Positions 34,115-42,820 of a stretch of DNA of 64,000 nucleotides are shown here, one piece after another. Position 1 is the stretch's first letter. The number at the start of each line of letters is the position of its first letter. Made by a program: the position numbers and the translations under genes. The notes beneath the pieces are model-generated. The model saw nothing but the letters and a program-made list of their open reading frames with translations. It was not told the DNA's origin and did not search any database. Source of the stretch: Thermosulfurimonas sp. F29 (GTDB lineage: Bacteria; Desulfobacterota; Thermodesulfobacteria; Thermodesulfobacteriales; Thermodesulfobacteriaceae); contig NZ_JAIFYA010000003.1 of the NCBI RefSeq assembly GCF_019688735.1, positions 248,001 through 312,000 on the forward strand, written 5' to 3'.

Positions 34115-34891
34115 ATGTACCTGTCTTTTTATTTTCTCGTTCTGCTGGTGATACTTTTTCTTTCCTCGGCCATCCGGATCCTTCGGGAATACGAGCGGGC
34201 GGTGGTCTTTCGTCTGGGGCGGTTTCTGGCGGTGAAGGGGCCGGGGCTCATCATCCTCGTCCCGGTCATCGACAAGATGCGCAAGGTGGATCTCCGGGTG
34301 GTTACCCTGGATGTGCCTCCGCAGGAGATCATCACCCGGGACAATGTATCCATCAAGGTGAGTGCGGTGGTTTACTTCCGCGTGGTGGAGGCGGACAAGG
34401 CGGTCATCCAGGTGGAGGACTACTACTACGCCACCAGCCAGCTGGCCCAGACCACTCTGCGGAGCATATGCGGGCAGGCCGAACTCGACGAGATCCTTTC
34501 CGAGCGGGAGAAACTGAACGCCCGGATCCAGAAGATCCTGGACGCCGACACCGAGCCCTGGGGGGTGAAGGTCTCCAAGGTGGAGATCAAGGAGATCGAT
34601 CTTCCCGAGGAGATGAAGCGGGCCATGGCCAAGCAGGCCGAGGCCGAACGGGAACGCCGGGCCAAGATCATCAACGCCGAAGGTGAACTCCAGGCCTCGA
34701 AGACCCTGGCCGAGGCCGCCCGGATCATGACTCAGGAGCCGGCCTCCCTCCAGCTCCGCTTCCTCCAGACCCTGCGGGAGGTGGCCGCGGAGAACAACTC
34801 CACCATCGTGTTTCCCCTCCCCATAGACCTCGTCAAACCCTTCCTGGAGAAGCCTGCTGCCCCGGGGGAGCCGGAAAGCCGAAAAGTCTAG
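34115..34891 (+). CDS. slipin / stomatin-like SPFH membrane protein
   Basis: One N-terminal hydrophobic helix is followed by the SPFH domain ([37 protein letters not shown]) and a helical region with [18 protein letters not shown]. Slipins organise membrane microdomains and are often paired with an NfeD-type protease partner, which is missing here. AAGGGAGG precedes the ATG. The stop overlaps the convergent pabBC stop by 4 bp. Confidence 0.92.
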   Translation: MYLSFYFLVLLVILFLSSAIRILREYERAVVFRLGRFLAVKGPGLIILVPVIDKMRKVDLRVVTLDVPPQEIITRDNVSIKVSAVVYFRVVEADKAVIQVEDYYYATSQLAQTTLRSICGQAELDEILSEREKLNARIQKILDADTEPWGVKVSKVEIKEIDLPEEMKRAMAKQAEAERERRAKIINAEGELQASKTLAEAARIMTQEPASLQLRFLQTLREVAAENNSTIVFPLPIDLVKPFLEKPAAPGEPESRKV

Positions 34892-36624
34892 GGCAAGAAC
34901 TCCACCGTTTCCACCGGAACCAGACCCCGCACGGAGTTTCCCAGAAAGAGCCTTCCGGAAAGGAGATCCGCCACCCGGATCTCCCTCTCCGCGCAGCGTC
35001 CGCTCTCCAGAAGCTCCTCCCGCAGCACCCCGGGCAAAAGCCCCAGTTCAAGCGGAGGGGTGTAGAGCCGGCCCTCGATCTCCAGGAAGACATTACTGAT
35101 GGTCCCCTCGAGGAGGCGTCCCTTCTCGTCGAAAAAGACGATCTCGGCCAGGCCCAGTCTCTCCGCCTCCCGCCGGGCCTCATCGTAGTAAGGTCGGTGG
35201 GTGGTCTTGTGGAAGAGAAAGGCCTCCGCGGAAAAGTCCCGTCGTTTCAATCCCACCCTTACCGGCCGGGGGAACTCCTGCAGGGGGTGCACCTCCACCC
35301 GCACCTCCCCCCATTCCGAAAGGAGAATTCGCACCCGGGCCCCCTGTCGCAAATCAGCCGTCCGTCTTTTAATCTCCTCCCTTATCCTTTCCTCCGGAAA
35401 GGGCAGGGTGAAGAACTCCGCCGAACGCCTGAGGCGGGCCAGGTGCCTCTCGAGGCGCACCAGGCCCCTTTCCGGCTCAAAACGCAGGGTCTCCACCAGG
35501 TCGAATTCCGGCGGCTCCTCGGTGAGAAAGCGGGCCTTGAGCAGACACTCCCGCCACTCCTCCTCAGGGTCGCTGTCCCACACCACCCCGGAGCCGATGC
35601 CGAACTCCCCACGGTTGCCTTCCAGGACCACCGTGCGGATGGCCACATTGAAGACGAAGTCACCGTTGGGCCGGATGAATCCCACGGCTCCGGTGTATAT
35701 CCCCCGGGGTTCGGCCTCGAGCTCCGCGATGATCTCCATGGTCCTTATCTTCGGGGCCCCGGTCACCGAACCGCAGGGGAAAAGGGCCCTCACGATCTCG
35801 CCGAAGGAGGCTCTCTCACGCAGCCTCCCCTCCACGGTTGAGATCATCTGGTGCACCGTGCGGTAGCGTTCAACTTTGAAAAGCTCCGGCACCCACACCG
35901 ACCCGGGCTCGCACACCCGCCCCAGGTCGTTCCGGATGAGGTCCACGATCATCACATTCTCGGCCCGGTTCTTGGGGTCCGAGGCCAGGCCGCGGGCGAC
36001 CTCCTCGTCCTCGGCGGGGAAGCGCCCCCGGGGGGCGGTGCCCTTCATGGGTGAGCTGCAGAGCCTGCGCCCCTCCCGCCGCAGGAAGAGCTCGGGCGAG
36101 AGACTCACCACCGAAAACTCCGGGGTCTCCAGAAGGGCCGCGTACCGCACCCTCTGTTTTCGCAGCAGGCGGAAAAAGAGGGCCTCCGGCTCTCCCTCGA
36201 ACTCAAAGTGATACTTCAGGGTGTAGTTCACCTGATAGGTGTCGCCGGAGGCGATGTAGGCCTTGATCCGGGAGATGGCCCGGTAGTAGTCCTCCTCGGT
36301 GAGGTTGAGGCGGAGGTTCTTCACTTCGGCCGGAGAGGTCCGCGGACGCGCCTCAAGCCGCACGGCCTCCGGGGCCTCGAAGACCCCGAACCAGGCCAGC
36401 GGCACCCCTTCCGGCCTTCGTCCCCTCAAAGGGGCCAGCTTTCCCTCAAGCCAGTATCCGAATTCGTAAGCCAGGAACCCCGCCGCGTAAAATCCCTCCC
36501 TTACCGCCTCCTCCAGCTCCAGCAGGAAATGCTCCGGGTCTCCCCCCTGAAAGACCAGCACCCTGCGTGGGGAGGAAAAAAGCCAGCCCTTCCCCTTTAT
36601 CCCTTCGAGCCAGAGAAACCGCAT
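34888..36624 (-). CDS. pabBC: fused aminodeoxychorismate synthase component I and aminodeoxychorismate lyase
   Basis: The 578-residue protein makes p-aminobenzoate for folate. The chorismate-binding PabB part spans about 1-350 ([50 protein letters not shown]). The PLP-dependent PabC part spans about 370-578, with the lysine in [13 protein letters not shown], then [12 protein letters not shown] and GLLPGVLRE. PabBC fusions are known in many bacteria. The glutaminase PabA is not in the window. Confidence 0.92.
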   Translation of the reverse strand: MRFLWLEGIKGKGWLFSSPRRVLVFQGGDPEHFLLELEEAVREGFYAAGFLAYEFGYWLEGKLAPLRGRRPEGVPLAWFGVFEAPEAVRLEARPRTSPAEVKNLRLNLTEEDYYRAISRIKAYIASGDTYQVNYTLKYHFEFEGEPEALFFRLLRKQRVRYAALLETPEFSVVSLSPELFLRREGRRLCSSPMKGTAPRGRFPAEDEEVARGLASDPKNRAENVMIVDLIRNDLGRVCEPGSVWVPELFKVERYRTVHQMISTVEGRLRERASFGEIVRALFPCGSVTGAPKIRTMEIIAELEAEPRGIYTGAVGFIRPNGDFVFNVAIRTVVLEGNRGEFGIGSGVVWDSDPEEEWRECLLKARFLTEEPPEFDLVETLRFEPERGLVRLERHLARLRRSAEFFTLPFPEERIREEIKRRTADLRQGARVRILLSEWGEVRVEVHPLQEFPRPVRVGLKRRDFSAEAFLFHKTTHRPYYDEARREAERLGLAEIVFFDEKGRLLEGTISNVFLEIEGRLYTPPLELGLLPGVLREELLESGRCAEREIRVADLLSGRLFLGNSVRGLVPVETVEFLP

Positions 36625-36670
36625 TCCTTTCTAAGTAAACCCCTTCCTCCCTTCTTACAAGACTTCCCCG

Positions 36671-36689
36671 TTGGGGGCTTCGCCCCCAA
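36671..36689. terminator. GC-rich hairpin between divergent genes
   Basis: TTGGGGGC-TTC-GCCCCCAA forms an 8-bp stem with a 3-base loop in the 186-bp gap between pabBC and the radical SAM gene. Both genes point away from it and no T-run follows, so it is more likely a leader hairpin or a dispersed palindrome than a classical terminator. Confidence 0.35.
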
Positions 36690-36810
36690 ACCCCCGTGGT
36701 GCCTGTGGGTGCGGGTTTTCGGTTAACGAAAGCCAGGGTTAATGGCCCGTATCACCGAATTTGCCGTTCTGGAGGCGGAGGTCCGCCGGATATTCGGGTA
36801 AAATTAAGGT

Positions 36811-37920
36811 GTGGGGGTCTGCAGGGTCTGCGGGAAGGAGGCCAGAACCATATCCTCGAGGATCGGGTTCTGCGTCCGCTGCATCAGGGAATACTGGCCG
36901 GAGATTGAACCGGAAATAAGAGAACTTCACGCCCGCACCCGCCGGGCTTTCGGTCTTCCCGAAGCTCCTCCCCGGGCCGAGGAAGGCCTTCCCTGCAACC
37001 TCTGTTTTCACCGTTGCCGCATCCCGGAGGGGGCCTTCGGTTACTGCGGGGTGTGGCAAAATCGGGAGGGAAGACTCGTCGGGGCAGGTCCAAACGAAGC
37101 CCATGTGTCCTGGTATCTCGACCCCCTGCCCACAAATTGCGTGGCCGACTTCGTCTGTGCCGGAGGCACCGGAGCCGGTCATCCCCGCTTCGCCCATCGC
37201 CCCGGGCCTGAGTACGGCTACTTCAACCTGGCCGTCTTTTACGAGGCCTGCAACTTCAACTGCCTCTACTGCCAGAACTGGCACTTCCGGCGAAGATCCC
37301 TGCGGGACCGGGGACGATCCCCGGAAAGGATGCTTGCGGACCTGCGGCCCGAGGTCTCCTGCATCTGTTACTTCGGCGGAGATCCGGGCCCTCAGGCTCC
37401 CCACGCCTTGGCCCTGTCACGCAGGGCCCTGGAGAGGACTCCGGGCCGCATCCTTCGGATCTGCTGGGAGACCAACGGGGCCGAAAACCCCCGGATTCTG
37501 CGCCGGATGATGGAACTCTCCCTGGAGACCGGCGGCACCCTCAAGGTGGACCTCAAGGCCTTCAGTCCCCCGGTGCACCGGGCCCTCTGCGGAGTGTCCA
37601 ACACGGCCACCCTGGAGAACTTCCGGGCCATGGCGGAGCTGGTTTCCGCCAGGGCCGACCCCCCTCCTCTCGTGGCCTCCACCCTGCTCGTGCCGGGCTA
37701 TGTGGACGAGGAGGAACTGGAAGCCCTGGCCCGCTTTCTGGCCGAACTCAACCCCGAGATTCCTTGGGCCCTCCTTGCCTTTCATCCCGACTTCTACCTG
37801 AACGACCTCCCCACCACCTCCCGCCGGCACGCAGAGGCAGCCCTGGCCCTCGCCCGCTCCGCCGGCCTCAAAAGGGTCAGCCTGGGTAATGTGCACCTGC
37901 TGGACCCATTTTCTTATTGA
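36811..37920 (+). CDS. radical SAM enzyme of the AmmeMemoRadiSam / PflA-like type
   Basis: The 369-residue protein starts with a small zinc motif (CRVCGKEA ... CVRCIRE), then CNLCFHRCRI, and has the radical SAM cluster site CNFNCLYCQNW and the TNGAENP strand. The order matches the AmmeMemoRadiSam-associated and pyruvate-formate-lyase-activase-like groups; the substrate protein is unknown. The GTG start stands 6 nt after a TAAAAT box (36799-36804), so the transcript may be leaderless. Confidence 0.8.
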   Translation: MGVCRVCGKEARTISSRIGFCVRCIREYWPEIEPEIRELHARTRRAFGLPEAPPRAEEGLPCNLCFHRCRIPEGAFGYCGVWQNREGRLVGAGPNEAHVSWYLDPLPTNCVADFVCAGGTGAGHPRFAHRPGPEYGYFNLAVFYEACNFNCLYCQNWHFRRRSLRDRGRSPERMLADLRPEVSCICYFGGDPGPQAPHALALSRRALERTPGRILRICWETNGAENPRILRRMMELSLETGGTLKVDLKAFSPPVHRALCGVSNTATLENFRAMAELVSARADPPPLVASTLLVPGYVDEEELEALARFLAELNPEIPWALLAFHPDFYLNDLPTTSRRHAEAALALARSAGLKRVSLGNVHLLDPFSY

Positions 37921-37979
37921 TCTCGGCGTCTATCTAGGATAAAATTTCTAAAAATTAAAAGGAAAAAAACGACTTAAAT

Positions 37980-38618
37980 ATGCAAATAGGGATTTATTTC
38001 AAACAAAAACTGTTAGCCGAAGCTCTTGACCATTATTTAAAAACAAATGGGCTTGAATCTCATGTTATTTCTGACGATAATAACCTCAAATGTGATATAC
38101 TTTTAGTGGATTATACGACCCTTCTTTCCAGTTCTGCAGTGATTCGAAATTCCTCGTCCAGGATTGTATTATTTGATACCGGACTTAGTAATCTTCACAA
38201 AAAAATAGCCTTTTTCTTGTTTGGAATTCAAGGAATTATTTGTCCGGATACATCCTGGCCTTTGTTTGTAAAAGCCCTGCAAGAAATCCATAAAGGAGAA
38301 ATTTGGTTTAAGCGCTCTTTTATGGAAGAAATGCTTAATTTTTATAAGACTACCAATAATATAAGACCTTTCTCTCAAAGAGAAAAAGAAATTCTTTTTT
38401 GGATTTGTGTGGGACTCAAGAATGAAGAAATTGCTAAATGCTTAAATATAAGTCTATCTACAGTAAAGATTACTGTTTCAAAATTGCTTAAAAAATTAAA
38501 TGTAAAAAATAGAACTCAATTGCAAACAACTCTGCTAAGTAGTGCTTTATGGAATCAAATGAGTGAAATAAACTTTTTTGAAAGTCTCAAGTCCTTGTTA
38601 TGTTTGACAGAAATTTAG
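37980..38618 (+). CDS. LuxR-type response regulator, low GC, probably acquired
   Basis: Residues 1-115 form a receiver-like domain; Asp44 in DILLVDYTT could be a phosphorylation site, but the acidic pocket is weak. Residues 130-195 are a LuxR helix-turn-helix (FSQREKEILFWICVGLKNEE, ISLSTVKITVSKLLKKL). The gene is very AT-rich, about one third GC by eye, against neighbours well above 60 per cent, and uses AAA, ATT and TTA codons freely. No histidine kinase lies beside it. Horizontal transfer is likely. Confidence 0.8.
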   Translation: MQIGIYFKQKLLAEALDHYLKTNGLESHVISDDNNLKCDILLVDYTTLLSSSAVIRNSSSRIVLFDTGLSNLHKKIAFFLFGIQGIICPDTSWPLFVKALQEIHKGEIWFKRSFMEEMLNFYKTTNNIRPFSQREKEILFWICVGLKNEEIAKCLNISLSTVKITVSKLLKKLNVKNRTQLQTTLLSSALWNQMSEINFFESLKSLLCLTEI

Positions 38619-38732
38619 AATCCGTGTGAACTCTGAGGCGGACTTTATTCGGGATCCTAGGGGCCGGTGGTGCCCTTATAACCGAATTGAGGGGGCTTTA
38701 CTTTTATTCGGTCCGGAGCTTAAATCTTTTTG

Positions 38733-39578
38733 ATGCGAGAGAAGGTACTTGTATTTTCTTCTCTCCTGGTTCTATTCTGTGCCGCTGTTTCTTTATGGGC
38801 GCTTGATATCAATACCGCCACGGAGAAAGAGCTTGCCGGGCTTCCGGGGATCGGGCCGGTGCTGGCCCGTCGAATAGTGGAGTATCGCCGGAGGCACGGT
38901 CCTTTTCGCAGCCCCGAGGATCTCCTGGCTATTAAGGGTATCGGTCCCCACCGATTGGAACGGCTGCGGCCCTACCTAAATTTCGGTCCTGGCGGGGGCG
39001 AGGGACCCTCCTCCGCTCCGGTTTCGGAGGGTTCCATCTACCGCTGGGTGGACGAAAAGGGAGTGGTTCACTTCACTCAGTTTCCGGAGGAAATCCCCCG
39101 GCGTTATCGTTCCCGGGCCAAAAGGATTCCCTTTCCCGCCGGGAAAGCCCTCGGTGAGGCAAGCCCTTCGGAAAATTCCTCGGGAGGGTTAGGGCAGAGG
39201 TTAACCCCCGGTCCGGCGAAACCTGCTACGGACATTCTGGGGCGAGACATCGAATGGTACCGTCGGGAGAAGACCCGGCTTAAAAACGAGATTGCTCGCC
39301 TTAAAAAACAGACTCGTGAAAATCGCGAGGTGATGCACCTCCTTCTCAGAAATTCTCCCCGGGCTCGACGGGGAATTCGTACCGAATATGGTCTCCGGAT
39401 CGGCGAAGGGCGATTTCTTCAACGCTGGGCGGAATACAGGCGCCTGCGGCGCATCAATCAGGAGCTGGAAAAGAAACTCGCCGAACTCGAGTATCGTCTT
39501 GAGAAGGGTCTTTACCGGGAGGCCTTGAGAACCCACGCTCCGGAGGAGGTGCTCCGGTTCCTCAGTAACGATCCCTGA
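38733..39578 (+). CDS. secreted ComEA-like HhH protein with DUF4124 and coiled coil
   Basis: A signal peptide (LVFSSLLVLFCAAVSLWA) is followed by a helix-hairpin-helix pair of the ComEA type (DINTATEKELAGLPGIGPVL, KGIGPHRLERLRPYL), then a DUF4124 domain (IYRWVDEKGVVHFTQFP) and a C-terminal charged helix (about 170-280). ComEA binds incoming DNA in natural transformation; adding DUF4124 is unusual. A TTAAAT box (38720-38725) lies 7 nt before the ATG. It overlaps the convergent cobD by 17 bp. Confidence 0.8.
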   Translation: MREKVLVFSSLLVLFCAAVSLWALDINTATEKELAGLPGIGPVLARRIVEYRRRHGPFRSPEDLLAIKGIGPHRLERLRPYLNFGPGGGEGPSSAPVSEGSIYRWVDEKGVVHFTQFPEEIPRRYRSRAKRIPFPAGKALGEASPSENSSGGLGQRLTPGPAKPATDILGRDIEWYRREKTRLKNEIARLKKQTRENREVMHLLLRNSPRARRGIRTEYGLRIGEGRFLQRWAEYRRLRRINQELEKKLAELEYRLEKGLYREALRTHAPEEVLRFLSNDP

Positions 39579-40653
39579 AGGCCGGAAGTTCCCGCGCCAG
39601 GCCATGAAGAAGCCTTTCGTTTTCCTCCGGGGTTCGCAGGGCGATTCGGAGGTATTCTTCGGAAAGCCCCCGGAAGTTGTGACAGGAACGCACCAGGAGG
39701 TGATGTTGCCGGAGGAGGCGGTCGCGGAGAAGGGGGGCGGAAGTCCCCGGGGGAAGCTTGACCAGGAGGAAGTTGGCCCGGGAGGGAAAAGTCCGGAGTC
39801 CCAGGCCGGAAAGCCTTTCGGCGAGATGCCTTCTTTCCTCGGAGACGAATCGGCGCACCCGTTCCTCGTGGAATTTCTGCCGGAGCAGATATTCCCCGGC
39901 CACCTGGGCCAGACGATTTACCGCCCAGGGAAGCTCCCTTGAAGCCAGTTTTTTCCGTAAAGCGGCCCCGGCCGCGGCAAAGCCCAGCCTGAGTCCGGGC
40001 ACGCGATAGATCTTGGAGAAGGAAAAGAGAACCACCAGGTTTTCGGGAAAGGGACTCGCGGTAAGGAGGCTTTCCCGGTCTTCGGCGGCGAAGGGGAGGT
40101 AGGACTCGTCCACCACGAAGAAGGTCTCCCCGTGTTTCCGGATCAGGGTGAGAAGTGATTCCCTTTCTAGGAAGGCCCCGGTGGGATTATTGGGATTGCA
40201 GAGAAAGACCAGATCTCCGGGGGATGCGGCGGCCTCGAGCTCCTGGAGGGGGGGACGGAAGTCTTCCTCCTCACGGGCCGGGAAGAAGAGCGGGACTTTT
40301 CCGGCGCGTCGGGCCGCGTCCTCGTAATCCGCGTAGGTGGGCGTAAGGATCAGAATTCGTCGGGCCCCGAGGGCCTCCGGCAGGGCGAAGATCCATTCCG
40401 TGGTCCCGGAGGAGGGGAAGAAGGCCTCCGGCGGAGGGCCGAAACGCTCGGAAAGGGCCCTTCGCAGAGCGAAACTGTCCACTTCGGGCAGGTGCTCGAT
40501 CTCCCGGAGGTGCTCCGACAGGACCCGGTAAAGTCCCTCCGGCGGGGGGAGGGGACTCACATTGCTGCTGAAGTCGAGGATGTCTTCCGGGGCGAGACCC
40601 AGTTCCCGGGCCAGGTGATAAATCTCGCCCCCGTGGCCCCGGATCACCTCCAC
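39562..40653 (-). CDS. cobD: threonine-phosphate decarboxylase-like aminotransferase
   Basis: The 363-residue fold-type I PLP enzyme has the CobD start (HGGEIYHLARELG, DFSSNVSPLPPP), CNPNNPTGAF, and the PLP lysine in FSFSKIYRVPGLRLG. CobD makes aminopropanol phosphate for the cobalamin lower-loop linker. Histidinol-phosphate aminotransferase is the main alternative, but the N-terminal HGG and SSNVSP favour CobD. cobO at 58104 is a second cobalamin gene in the window. It overlaps the formyltransferase by 10 bp. Confidence 0.8.
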   Translation of the reverse strand: MEVIRGHGGEIYHLARELGLAPEDILDFSSNVSPLPPPEGLYRVLSEHLREIEHLPEVDSFALRRALSERFGPPPEAFFPSSGTTEWIFALPEALGARRILILTPTYADYEDAARRAGKVPLFFPAREEEDFRPPLQELEAAASPGDLVFLCNPNNPTGAFLERESLLTLIRKHGETFFVVDESYLPFAAEDRESLLTASPFPENLVVLFSFSKIYRVPGLRLGFAAAGAALRKKLASRELPWAVNRLAQVAGEYLLRQKFHEERVRRFVSEERRHLAERLSGLGLRTFPSRANFLLVKLPPGTSAPLLRDRLLRQHHLLVRSCHNFRGLSEEYLRIALRTPEENERLLHGLARELPAFRDRY

Positions 40654-41435
40654 TCTCCGGTTCGGAGGTGTCGTTCGATCCGTCCGGACAGATCCAGGGG
40701 ACGCCCGGGATTTCTCGGATCGACCTCTCCCTCGGCAAGGGCCTTAAGGGTGTAAACGATGAGGGGAAGCTCGCGCCGCACCCCTTCCTCCCTGATCCGG
40801 CGAAAGAGGGGTTCCGCTTCGCCTTCCTCGGAGATGAGGGCAGAGAGTCCCTTCGAAAGAAGTTTCTCCTCGCAGGCTTCCCAGAGAGGGCGAAAGGATT
40901 CGTCCCGTACGGAGAAGCGACAGAAGGTTATAGCCGGCCCCTCGTCAAGCACCGGGGTGACCCGATGCATCATGACCCCGGTTTCCGCGGCCCGGGCCGA
41001 GATGAGCTGCCAGATGACCTCCTGCCAGGTCCCCTTGGGCCCCCCGGGAAGGGCCGGATGGAGATTGATCATGGGGAGCCTTTCGCACATCTCCTCCGAG
41101 ACCACCCACATGTACCCGGCCAGCACCACCAGGTCCACCTCTTCGGGGAGCTTCTCCAGCACCGCGCGGTGATAAAGGGTGCGCCAGAGTTCCCGATCCC
41201 TCCGGCGGAGTTCGGGCTCGAATTCCCTGGCCGAGAGGTGGATCACGGGCAGGTTCAATTCCCGGCAGAGATCGAGGAAGATATCCGATTCCCGACTCTC
41301 CCCGGGCCTGCGGCTGAGAAACACATAGGTGATCTCCGCGGGTAGAAATCCCTCGCGAATGCGGTCGTGGACCGTCTTGAGCAACCATCGCGCCGCTTCG
41401 TCTCTTCCGGTGGAAAACCAGCCCAGACGGTACAT
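40644..41435 (-). CDS. formyltransferase-family protein (PurN-like)
   Basis: The 263-residue protein has a formyltransferase core: LAGYMWVVSE, the catalytic Asn-His in INLHPALPGG and the Asp in HRVTPVLDEGP. It thus resembles glycinamide ribonucleotide formyltransferase (PurN), but the N-terminus (LGWFSTGRDEAARWLL) and about 60 extra C-terminal residues differ. It may act on another amine substrate. Its 5' side adjoins a MITE-like element. Confidence 0.75.
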   Translation of the reverse strand: MYRLGWFSTGRDEAARWLLKTVHDRIREGFLPAEITYVFLSRRPGESRESDIFLDLCRELNLPVIHLSAREFEPELRRRDRELWRTLYHRAVLEKLPEEVDLVVLAGYMWVVSEEMCERLPMINLHPALPGGPKGTWQEVIWQLISARAAETGVMMHRVTPVLDEGPAITFCRFSVRDESFRPLWEACEEKLLSKGLSALISEEGEAEPLFRRIREEGVRRELPLIVYTLKALAEGEVDPRNPGRPLDLSGRIERHLRTGEWR

Positions 41436-41478
41436 GCTCCTCCCTCAAATTTCATACCTTCTTTTCCCCGCCGGGGCA

Positions 41479-41643
41479 AGTTTTAGTGGAGGGTGTTCGG
41501 AAAATGGGAAGAGTTTTCCCGTTTGACTTTATTTGCACCCTCCCCCTGACCCCCTCCCGGAGGGAGGGGGGTCAGGTTCCCTCCCCCTCTGGGGGAGGGT
41601 AAGGGAGGGGGATAAGGGTTTTCGAACACCCTCAGTTTTAGTG
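41479..41643. mobile_element. 145-bp MITE-like element with 10-bp target duplication
   Basis: The element spans 41489-41633. It is bounded by inverted ends GAGGGTGTTCG and CGAACACCCTC and flanked by the direct repeat AGTTTTAGTG at 41479-41488 and 41634-41643. Inside lie GC-rich nested palindromes (CCCTCCC ... GGGAGGG and CTCCCCC ... GGGGGAG). There is no coding frame of note. The right duplication contains the dgt stop codon. A transposase of an IS256-like or related family with 8-10 bp duplications would be needed in trans; that is inference. Confidence 0.7.
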
Positions 41644-42720
41644 GCGTTCAATGAAGAGGGGGTGAGGTCTGGGGAGGAAGAGCTTTTCGTAGAGATAGAG
41701 GGCGTAGCGGTCGGTCATGCCGGCGATGAAGTCGCAGACCATTCTTTCCTTGGGCACTCCCCGGGAATAGCAGGGCATCTCCCTTTCCCACACGGTATCC
41801 CTGTGAAGGTAGTATTCGTAAAGTTCGATCAGGATTCTGCGGGCCTTTTCGAACTCCCGGCGCACCTCCGGGGCCCGGTAGACCCGCTCGAAGAGGAAGG
41901 AGCGCAGATCGGTAAGGGCCTTCAGGATCCGATCCGAAAGGTGAAGGCGGCCGTCGGCGGCAGCCAGCGTCTCCCGGATCAGGTCGGTCACCATGGTGTT
42001 GATGCGGGCCGCGTGTCTCCGCCCCAGGATGCGCAGGAGATCCGGTGGGATGTCCCGTTCCCGGATGACTCCGGCCCGCAGGGCGTCGTCCAGATCGTGA
42101 TTCACATAAGCGATAAGGTCGGCCAGCCTCACCACTTCGGCCTCAAGAGTCATGGGACGGTCTTTTTCTCCGGTATTCAGTATGGGGCCCAGGCCCTTGG
42201 AGTGTTTCAGGATTCCGTCCCTCACCTCGTGGGTAAGGTTGAGGCCGCGGCCTTCCTTTTCCAGGCAATCCACCACCCGCAGGCTCTGCTCGTAGTGCCG
42301 GAACCCTCCGGGGACGAGTTCGTTGAGAACTTCCTCTCCGGCGTGTCCGAAGGGGGTGTGCCCCAGGTCGTGTCCCAGGGCGATGGCTTCGGTGAGGTCC
42401 TCGTTGAGACGGAGGGCCCGGGAAATGGTGCGGGCGATCTGGGCCACCTCCAGGGTGTGGGTGAGCCGGGTGCGGTAGTGGTCTCCGGTGGGAGCCAGGA
42501 AGACCTGAGTCTTGTGTTTGAGGCGCCGGAAGGCCTTGCTGTGGATGATTCTATCCCGATCCCGCTGAAAGCAGGTACGCAGGGGACACTCCGGCTCCCG
42601 CACCGGGCGCCCCCGCGAACGACGGGCCCTGGCCGCCCAGGGCGAAAGCCGCTCTTCCTCCTCTCGCTCCAGCCTCTCCCGAATACTACTGCCTTTCTCT
42701 AAAATAGGATCGGATCCCAT
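41638..42720 (-). CDS. dgt: deoxyguanosinetriphosphate triphosphohydrolase-like HD protein
   Basis: The 360-residue protein has the dGTPase marks [21 protein letters not shown], the HD motif in [18 protein letters not shown] and [12 protein letters not shown]. The family hydrolyses dNTPs to nucleosides and triphosphate. The first 11 residues ([11 protein letters not shown]) are read from a palindromic repeat and are not typical of the family, so the true start may be a later non-ATG codon. A small upstream frame overlaps the start. Confidence 0.88.
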   Translation of the reverse strand: MGSDPILEKGSSIRERLEREEEERLSPWAARARRSRGRPVREPECPLRTCFQRDRDRIIHSKAFRRLKHKTQVFLAPTGDHYRTRLTHTLEVAQIARTISRALRLNEDLTEAIALGHDLGHTPFGHAGEEVLNELVPGGFRHYEQSLRVVDCLEKEGRGLNLTHEVRDGILKHSKGLGPILNTGEKDRPMTLEAEVVRLADLIAYVNHDLDDALRAGVIRERDIPPDLLRILGRRHAARINTMVTDLIRETLAAADGRLHLSDRILKALTDLRSFLFERVYRAPEVRREFEKARRILIELYEYYLHRDTVWEREMPCYSRGVPKERMVCDFIAGMTDRYALYLYEKLFLPRPHPLFIERH

Positions 42721-42820
42721 TTTTCGGTCACCCGTACTTTTGGTACTTCTGTTCCTATTCTTAGATGAGAGCGATGCGTTTTCAATGTGTTGCCTCCAAA
42801 ATAGGATCGGATCCTATTTT
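42698..42820. repeat. pair of GGATC palindromes between dgt and queA
   Basis: AAAATAGGATC-G-GATCCTATTTT (42798-42820) is a perfect 11-bp-arm palindrome that ends at the queA stop codon. A near copy lies at 42701-42723 in the same orientation, covering the dgt ATG, with one changed arm base. The copies are about 97 bp apart. They could act as terminators, protein sites or a dispersed REP-like pair. Confidence 0.6.
42699..42785 (-). CDS. possible 28-residue leader peptide upstream of dgt
   Basis: A TTG at 42785 stands 7 nt after GGAGG and opens a 28-codon frame beginning [14 protein letters not shown] and ending KWDPILF, whose stop lies beyond the dgt ATG. The ideal ribosome site makes translation plausible and would couple it to dgt. 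It might equally be chance coding across a repeat. Confidence 0.3.
   Translation of the reverse strand: MKTHRSHLRIGTEVPKVRVTEKWDPILF

Noticed and set aside
36671-36689. Rho-independent terminator between pabBC and the radical SAM gene
   Set aside because: Both genes point away from the hairpin and no T-run follows; kept only as a hairpin of unclear role.
41533-42702. A long plus-strand frame across the MITE and the dgt gene
   Set aside because: It is antisense to dgt, whose HD motifs are unmistakable, and crosses an inserted element.
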